A model generated the notes under the pieces. That model saw only the letters and a program-made list of their open reading frames with translations. It was not told where the DNA came from and did no database searches. The position numbers were made by a program, and so were the translations under genes. From NCBI GenBank assembly GCA_964481485.1, contig CAYZVM010000037.1, forward strand, positions 1 to 34,189: 34,189 nucleotides of DNA. The letters run 5' to 3'. Positions 24,990 to 31,900 of the stretch are shown here, piece by piece (positions within the stretch are counted from its first letter, which is position 1; each line of letters starts with the position of its first letter). The DNA is from M3007 sp964481485 (GTDB lineage Bacteria; Bacteroidota; Bacteroidia; Chitinophagales; Saprospiraceae).

Positions 24990-25013
24990 TTTATTAAAAT
25001 ATCTCTACCTCTT

Positions 25014-27224
25014 ATGCGATCATTTGCATTTTTCCTCTGCCTTTCCCTGGCTTGCTCTTATCTAACTGCCCAAAGCGACACCTGGACCTACTTCGCCCCA
25101 CCACCCGGCCCATACTGCCAAGCCGCTCGTGGCAACAACATCCTCATTGGAACTATCGGCGCGGGCATTGTGCGTTTCGACACCTTGGGCAATCGCACGG
25201 TGCTCAACACCGACAACTCGGCTCTACCATCCGACACCATCTCTTATCTCGCCATAGATGCTGAAGATAACTGGTGGATGATTCAAGCCAGCGGTTTCAG
25301 TCGTTTTGATGGAGTCAACACACAAACTTGGTCGCTCGCACAAATGGGGCTTCCGGCCAACACATTCGTCCGGGAAATGAAAACTGCGCCCGACAGCAGC
25401 ATGTACGTCGTCTCCGACAACGGCATAGCGATTTTCAAGAACGATACCTGGTCGGTGCTGAACACATCCAACTCGGGACTGCCGACAAATAATGTCTGGG
25501 ATGTGGCTTTCGGCTCCGACGGAAAGCGGTATTTTGCCACAACCGGTAGCGGGGTCGTCGTTCAGGATGGCACCACTTGGACTTCCTACACCACCGCCAA
25601 TACGGGTATCAATACTTTAAACAACGTTTACGCAGTGGCTGTTACGACCGATGGAGTCCTCTGGGCTATAGGCGGGTTGTCGCCCATCGCAGGCATCCGG
25701 CTTGCTAAATTTGAAGCCGGAACCTGGACAGGTTTCACTTCCGTCAGCATCGGCATAACTTCGGGGGTACCCTTGCGGAAACTAACAGCAGGTAGTGCCG
25801 GCCAACTTTATTTGACCACGCTCTCTACCGTTTCCATCTTGCAGCAAGGCACTTGGGCGCATTATTACGCTCAAGAAATTGGCTGTGCTTCCAGTGGCAC
25901 AATAACACCGGTAGAAGATGGTGCGGGAAATATCTGGATATTCACTTCGTGTCAGTTGGCACGTTTCGATGGGCAAATATGGACTGGGTTGAGCTTGGGT
26001 TTGCCCGGTCCGCCTCCAGGTACTCTGTTTGACGGCATCGCCGAAGGCTCCGACGGTAGTATCTGGATAGGTACCTACGAAGGAGGATATGTCGCGCGTC
26101 TGAAAAACGACGACTCTTGGGAACAATACCTCCCTACAAATTACGGTGCAACGAATAGCAGGGTGACCAGCATACAGGGCGCTCCCGACGGGAAGATGTG
26201 GTTTGGCCTTGAAAATAGCGAGATACTGCGTTATGCTGACGGCGATTGGACACTTTTCGACACCTGCGCCGCCTATTTCCCCGATAATTTTGTCATCACT
26301 GCTGCCACAGCGCCCAATGGCGACCAGTGGTTCTCTTTTGGGCCATTGTCATCGCCACCCACCGCTCCCTTTGATGGCTTGGCCCGTTACAGCGCCGATG
26401 GGCAGTGGCAATTTTTTTCTGCTGCGAATGCTCCGTTGGTTGCTGGTTATATTCGGAAAATACTCTTCGAAGCCGACGGGACGGCATGGTTTGCCACCAC
26501 TTTTGTCGGAATACTCCGCTATAAAAATGGTGTGTGGGATACGCTCACCGTAAGCAATTCCGGGTTGCCCAGTAACAGGGTCTTTTACTTGGGTCTGGCT
26601 CCTGATGATGCCATCTGGGCTTGCACGGATGCTGGTTTGGCTCGCTTCGATGGTCAAAACTGGGCCGTGCTAAACAGTTCCAATTCGGGGTTGCCATCCG
26701 ATTTGACTACAAGGATCGCGTTTGACAAGGCTGGAGGTATGTATGTGGGTTACGCGCCAGAAACGCCCGGTACACCGGGGGCAAGAGTTATCGTATTGCG
26801 CGACGGGATTTGGACAGAACTCGTCCCGCCCGGCTGGGAAAACAGCTCGAATGACGAACCGGATGCCTTTATCGTTGACAGCAAAAACAGGCTTTGGTTC
26901 GCCGAATTCTACGACCCCGGGGTGTACCGCTACGACCCGATGCTGGTGAACACGGGAGAACCAGATGCGGTATCAACGCACATTTTGGCTACGCCCAACC
27001 CGACGGCAGGCCTAATCACGCTCCAGCTCGAAACGCCGCTTGCCAGCGAAGCGAGCCTGTGCGTATGGAACAGCTTGGGGCAGCGTGTTTACACCAGCAT
27101 TGTTCCGCAAACAGCGGGGACAACAATTCCAGTGGATTTGAGCAAACTGCCTGCCGGAGTGTATTGGCTGCATTTATTGCAGAAAGGCGGAGCGGCTGCA
27201 GCTGCAAGGGTGGTAAAGCAGTAG
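25014..27224 (+). CDS. Secreted beta-propeller protein with T9SS sorting-like C-terminus
   Basis: From ATG 25014 the protein has 736 residues: a signal peptide (1 to about 20, ending SYLTAQ), then many repeats of the two-component-regulator-propeller type (DAEDNWWMIQASGFSRFDG, DDAIWACTDAGLARFDGQNW, GSDGSIWIGTYEGGYVARL), and a C-terminal domain beginning ATPNPTAGLITLQLETP and ending LPAGVYWLHLLQKGG with a basic terminus, as in type A T9SS sorting domains. It resembles the sensor half of hybrid regulators but lacks kinase parts, so it is probably a secreted or surface propeller. The longer frame from 24945 starts within the palindrome and lacks a signal peptide, so I reject it. Confidence 0.88.
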   Translation: MRSFAFFLCLSLACSYLTAQSDTWTYFAPPPGPYCQAARGNNILIGTIGAGIVRFDTLGNRTVLNTDNSALPSDTISYLAIDAEDNWWMIQASGFSRFDGVNTQTWSLAQMGLPANTFVREMKTAPDSSMYVVSDNGIAIFKNDTWSVLNTSNSGLPTNNVWDVAFGSDGKRYFATTGSGVVVQDGTTWTSYTTANTGINTLNNVYAVAVTTDGVLWAIGGLSPIAGIRLAKFEAGTWTGFTSVSIGITSGVPLRKLTAGSAGQLYLTTLSTVSILQQGTWAHYYAQEIGCASSGTITPVEDGAGNIWIFTSCQLARFDGQIWTGLSLGLPGPPPGTLFDGIAEGSDGSIWIGTYEGGYVARLKNDDSWEQYLPTNYGATNSRVTSIQGAPDGKMWFGLENSEILRYADGDWTLFDTCAAYFPDNFVITAATAPNGDQWFSFGPLSSPPTAPFDGLARYSADGQWQFFSAANAPLVAGYIRKILFEADGTAWFATTFVGILRYKNGVWDTLTVSNSGLPSNRVFYLGLAPDDAIWACTDAGLARFDGQNWAVLNSSNSGLPSDLTTRIAFDKAGGMYVGYAPETPGTPGARVIVLRDGIWTELVPPGWENSSNDEPDAFIVDSKNRLWFAEFYDPGVYRYDPMLVNTGEPDAVSTHILATPNPTAGLITLQLETPLASEASLCVWNSLGQRVYTSIVPQTAGTTIPVDLSKLPAGVYWLHLLQKGGAAAAARVVKQ

Positions 27225-27255
27225 CTACGCTGTCACCGACCGGGGGCGTTGTGGA

Positions 27256-27303
27256 GATTTTTTTCTTGGCAACCTGTTAAGATTGAGAGAACTGGCGGTA
27301 CTG
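27256..27303 (+). promoter_or_regulatory. Shared upstream motif, copy 2 (candidate ECF-type promoter)
   Basis: GATTTTTTT, CCTGTTAAGATT (27273-27284), 12 bases, GGTACTG (27297-27303), 56 bases before the ATG at 27360. Matches 23713-23758 except for a two-base difference in the first gap. Candidate promoter or shared regulatory site; no experimental basis. Confidence 0.35.
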
Positions 27304-27359
27304 TGCTTTTGGCTATATGTCAGCCAAAAAAAGTTTCACGCTAAACATCCTCTCTCAAA

Positions 27360-28736
27360 ATGAAAAATCTTCATTTCCCCCTCCGTTTGTTTGTCTTCAT
27401 CCTCCTCTTTAAAGCAGCCCCTGTATCATCCCAAATGACCTGGACCGCGTACACCCCACCTTTTGGCGACACCGTCGGCATCGCAGATATCGAAGTGCTC
27501 AACGAAAATGTAATCTGGGCGGTCGGTGTCAAATTTGACGTCAACGATTCCCTGTACAATTTTTTCGGCCCATCTCCGGTGCTGATGGCGCGCACGGTGG
27601 ATGGCGGTGCCAATTGGAGCGTGACTCAGGTGCCGATGGGCGATTTGCCATTCATCGCCAACATGAGCGTGGTTGACGAAAGCACCGCTTTTATCAGTGG
27701 CCTTGACGAGTTTGGTAATGCCAAAACACTTAAAACGACCGATGGCAGCCAAACTTGGGCACCTACGCCAGTGGGCTGGGATCCGGTAGTGTCATGGCCC
27801 AACTACCTCCACGCTTTCTCTGCTGCCAAAGCTTGTGTGATGGGCGACCCGCGTGATGGCGAATTTGAAATTTACACTACTTCCAATGGAGGCATTAATT
27901 GGGCAAAAGTGCCGGGAGGAAGTATTCCCAACCCATTGCCGGGCGAATTCGGATTCAATAATACGGGTGATGTGGTGGGCAATACCATGTTGTTTGGCAC
28001 CAGTGCGGGTCGGGTTTTTCGCTCGGAAAATGCGGGGCTTACTTGGTCGGCTATCCAAACCCCGTTGCCAGCGGTTACCTCTGTTTCATTTTCCGATGCT
28101 GAAAACGGTATTGCTGCCGTATTCGATTTGTACAATTCTTCTTTGGCACACACCAGCGACGGCGGCACTAATTGGACTGATATCACGCCGCTCGACGGCG
28201 AATTCCGAACAATGGGCATCGAGTACATCCCCAACTCGCCGTTCATCCTGCTTGGCATCACAAAAAACAGCATTCTCACTGGCCCATTTGAGACTTGGCT
28301 GAGTCCTGACCGGGGCCTGACCTGGCAACAAATCAGCAGCGGCGAAATCATTGGCTGGCCTACTTTTTTGGATGGCGATACTGGCTGGGCTGGCGAATTT
28401 CAACAGCTCGACCACCCAACTCGCTTGTTCAAATATACCGGAAGCCCGCTCGTCGGGTTGTTTTCGCCCAATACGCTCTCCGCCGAAATATCGGTGTCTC
28501 CAAACCCCGCCAGCGACATTTTTCAGGTAAAAGTAAAATCTGAAAAAGTGACAGACTACCTGCTTCTGCTCAACGATATGCAAGGCCGCCTCGTTCGCCA
28601 GCAGACCGTGCAAGGCCAATCGGATTTCTCCAGTACGTTTCAGGTTGCAGATTTGCCCGCCGGGCAGTATGTGTTGACAGTGGCAAGCGCGGGGGGGAAA
28701 ACATCTCTTGCATTTGCAAAAGTTATTCGGCAGTAA
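27360..28736 (+). CDS. Secreted YCF48/BNR-like propeller protein with T9SS sorting-like C-terminus
   Basis: The 458-residue protein has a signal peptide (about residues 1-25, hydrophobic FVFILLFKAA), then photosynthesis-protein-like or sialidase-like blades with repeated TxDGGxNW motifs (ARTVDGGANWSVTQ, KTTDGSQTWAPTP, TSNGGINWAKVP, HTSDGGTNWTDITP, SPDRGLTWQQI). The last 80 residues start VSPNPASDIFQVKV and end with LPAGQYVLTVASAGGKT and VIRQ, a T9SS type A sorting-like domain. It is probably secreted or surface-attached; no catalytic residues are evident. The gene carries the upstream motif shared with 23870 and is followed by a palindrome. Confidence 0.88.
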   Translation: MKNLHFPLRLFVFILLFKAAPVSSQMTWTAYTPPFGDTVGIADIEVLNENVIWAVGVKFDVNDSLYNFFGPSPVLMARTVDGGANWSVTQVPMGDLPFIANMSVVDESTAFISGLDEFGNAKTLKTTDGSQTWAPTPVGWDPVVSWPNYLHAFSAAKACVMGDPRDGEFEIYTTSNGGINWAKVPGGSIPNPLPGEFGFNNTGDVVGNTMLFGTSAGRVFRSENAGLTWSAIQTPLPAVTSVSFSDAENGIAAVFDLYNSSLAHTSDGGTNWTDITPLDGEFRTMGIEYIPNSPFILLGITKNSILTGPFETWLSPDRGLTWQQISSGEIIGWPTFLDGDTGWAGEFQQLDHPTRLFKYTGSPLVGLFSPNTLSAEISVSPNPASDIFQVKVKSEKVTDYLLLLNDMQGRLVRQQTVQGQSDFSSTFQVADLPAGQYVLTVASAGGKTSLAFAKVIRQ

Positions 28737-28741
28737 CACCA

Positions 28742-28809
28742 TTTTTTGACATTCAACAGCCTGATTATGTATCTATTATACTACAATCAAGTTGTTGAAT
28801 GTCAAAAAA
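28742..28809. repeat. Perfect 16-bp inverted repeat with T-run and A-run ends
   Basis: TTTTTTGACATTCAAC (28742-28757) is the exact reverse complement of 28794-28809, and pairing extends about three more bases, around a 30-base AT-rich loop. On either strand the structure begins with T and ends with A, so it is not an orthodox intrinsic terminator. It lies 6 bases after the preceding stop codon. Confidence 0.75.
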
Positions 28810-28902
28810 ACACGTCGGCCTATTAACATTTTTCCCTGCCACTACAATAATGGCATTGACCGGTGCCTCGCCCCTGTATTCTTCAATTAAAAACACTCTG
28901 CC

Positions 28903-31900
28903 ATGAACTTCCATTTTTACAAAATGCTCAGGCTTTCCGTCGTATTTGCCCTGACTGTTCAAACTGCTGCCCTGCTGGCAGCCAACATCGAATCTGCCAA
29001 CTCCGGCAACTGGAATCTCACGACCACCTGGGTAGGTGGCGTAGTGCCTGTTGCGGGTGACAATGTCACCATCAAAGCGGGGCATACCGTGACACTTTCG
29101 GACACCCGCTTTTGCGCCACCCTGACTGTAGAACCCAGTGCAATATTCTCTTTTACAGGCACATTGAATAATAGCGGTGCATTTTTAAATCAAGGAACTG
29201 TGAATTGGGAAGGCAATTTTGGCAGCGGGGGTTTTACCAACACTGGTACGCTGAACGCCACCAGTTTCGTCGCCCGTAATACCGATGCAGACATTACGAA
29301 CAATTCGGGCGGAATAATCAACTGGACGGATGGCTGGTTTGACTACGGCGCAGGCGGGCAAACGCTCACGAATCACGGCATTTTCAACCTTATCGGGAAC
29401 AACCCCGCCAATTTTACTTGCAATATGGCGATAGTAAACTCCGGTACAATTAACAAAACTGCAGGGACGCTGAGTATTACGCAAACCTTTAACAATCAGG
29501 TTGGCGGGACAGTCACCGTGTCGTCAGGCGCGACGCTGACTTTTAATATAGGAATGACGCAGAATGGTACGTTCACCGCGAACGGCACGGTAGTGCTCAA
29601 CGGCGGCTCATACACGTTCGGCACTAACTTCACCGGCAGCGGTACGTTGAATATCACCAGTCCCAGCACTGTGACGATTGCCTCGGGTTTTGCTCCGGCG
29701 TTGCCGATCGTGAACCAAACTTCGACGCTCAGCGCTGGTGCTGGTACCGCTCTGACGATTCTAAGTGGTACAACGTGGAACTGGCAGGGTGATTTTGGTG
29801 CATTTTCCAGTATCACCAACAAAGGCACGCTCAATGCTAGCGGTTTCGTCACACACAATACCGATTCCGATATCACGAACAATGCGGGTGGAGTAATCAA
29901 CTGGACGGACGGTTGGTTTGACTATGTCGCTGGCGGGCAAACGCTGACAAACTACGGTGTATTTAATCTCGGCAGTAATCCCAGCAATTTCACCTGCAAA
30001 ATGGCGATTGTGAACACAGGGACAATCAATAAAACTGCGGGGACATTGGACATTGTACAAACCTTTGACAATCAGGCTGGTGGTTCCGTTACTCTATCAG
30101 CGGGCTCTACACTTACATTTATAGCTGCCCTCACCCAAAGCGGGACGTTCACTGTGAACGGCACGGTGGTGCTCAACGGCGGCTCGCACACGTTCAACAC
30201 CAACTTCACTGGCAGTGGGACCTTGAATATTACCAATCCTACCACGGTCACGGCTGCCTCGGGTTTTGCTCCGGGCCTGCCGACGGTGAACCACACTTCC
30301 ACGCTCAACGCCGGGGGGGGCACTGCCTTGACAATTCTGAACAGTACGACATGGAACTGGCAAGGTGGTTTTGGTGCATTTTCTAATATCACTAACAATG
30401 GCACGCTCAATGCCAGCGGTTTTGTTACCCACAATACCGATGCTGACATCACAAACAATGCGAGCGGCACCATCAACTGGACGGATGGCTGGTTTGACCA
30501 CGGCGCGGGCGGGCAAACACTGACGAATCATGGCGTTTTCAACTTTATCGGGAACAATCCCGCTAATTTCACCTGCAACATGGACATCGTCAATGCCGGG
30601 ACGATAAACAAAACGGCCGGTACCTTGAACATCCCAAAACCCTTCGACAACCAAACGACCGGCACGGTCAATGTGTCCACGGGCGCCAGCATGACATTTA
30701 ACAGCGCTATCAGCCTGATCCAAAACGGCACCTTTATCGTCAACGGAACCTTAAATTTGAGTGCGGCTCTGCTCACGCAAAACCAATTATTTACCATCAA
30801 CGGCACGGCGAATATCAGCGGCGCCTACACCTTTGGCGCCAACGGCGGGTTCAGCGGAATCGGTACGGTCAACGTTACCTCCAGCACATCCAACTTCAAC
30901 GCGGGCAGCACACTCACAACCAAATTGAACGTCACTGGCGGAACGCTGAACGACAACGTCGGCTTGATGCCGGGAGAGGTTACCCTCGGTGCTTTTGGCA
31001 CCTACGGCGGCACCGGAAGCCCGACTTTTGCCAACGGTTTTATTTGGAACAACGGTACCCTGACTGGTAGTGGCACCATACTGATAAGTGGAAGTATGAG
31101 CGTAAATAACTCTTCGCACATACTTTCCAGTGATAAAATAGTACATCTTTCCGGAAGCGGAACTGTGAACAACGGGGCTTTCCTAAGTCTCAGTGGCACC
31201 GCCAAATTCATCGTGCTTTCCACAGGAATCATCACCTTCGACGGCGCAAGCAATGCAACGGCGAACGGCGGCGCTAATAATTTATTTGAAATCCAATCCG
31301 GCGGCGCGCTCATCAAAAACGGGACCAATAACTACGCCCTGCAGTTGCCCTTTTCGGAAAACGGCGGCTCGATCACGGTAAATGGCGGCACGCTCACCTT
31401 TGGTACCAATACCCAATCATTTACCAATGGAACGGTCGCCATAAACGGTTCCACCAGCCTGATTTTGAATTCCAGCACCGCCACTATGGCCGGAACCGCC
31501 GTCAGCGGCACGGGCACCCTTAAGCTGGAAGTCACCACCCTGCATGTAAATGCCGGCACGACAATCACTTCCAAAATTAACATCCAAACGGGCACCCTCA
31601 ACGACAACGTGGGTTTGCAGCCCGGCGAGGTCACCCTGGGCTCGGCGGGGCAAGGATTTTACGGCGGAACGGGCAGTCCCATCTTCGCCAACGGTTTCGT
31701 CTGGAATCTCGGCGATATCCAGGGCAGCGGTATCGCAACGGTCAGCGGGAGTTTGACGGCAACGAATACGAGTACCGGCACTATCCGCAATACGAAAGAA
31801 CTGCATATTACCGGCGCCGCCACGTTTACCGGCAGCGGCTTTGGCATGAGCGACAATGCCAAATTTATCGTCAAAACCGGCGGTACAGCTACATTCAATG

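Noticed and set aside
24945..25013. Upstream start for the propeller protein
   Set aside because: It begins inside the palindrome and would hide the clear signal peptide that starts at ATG 25014.
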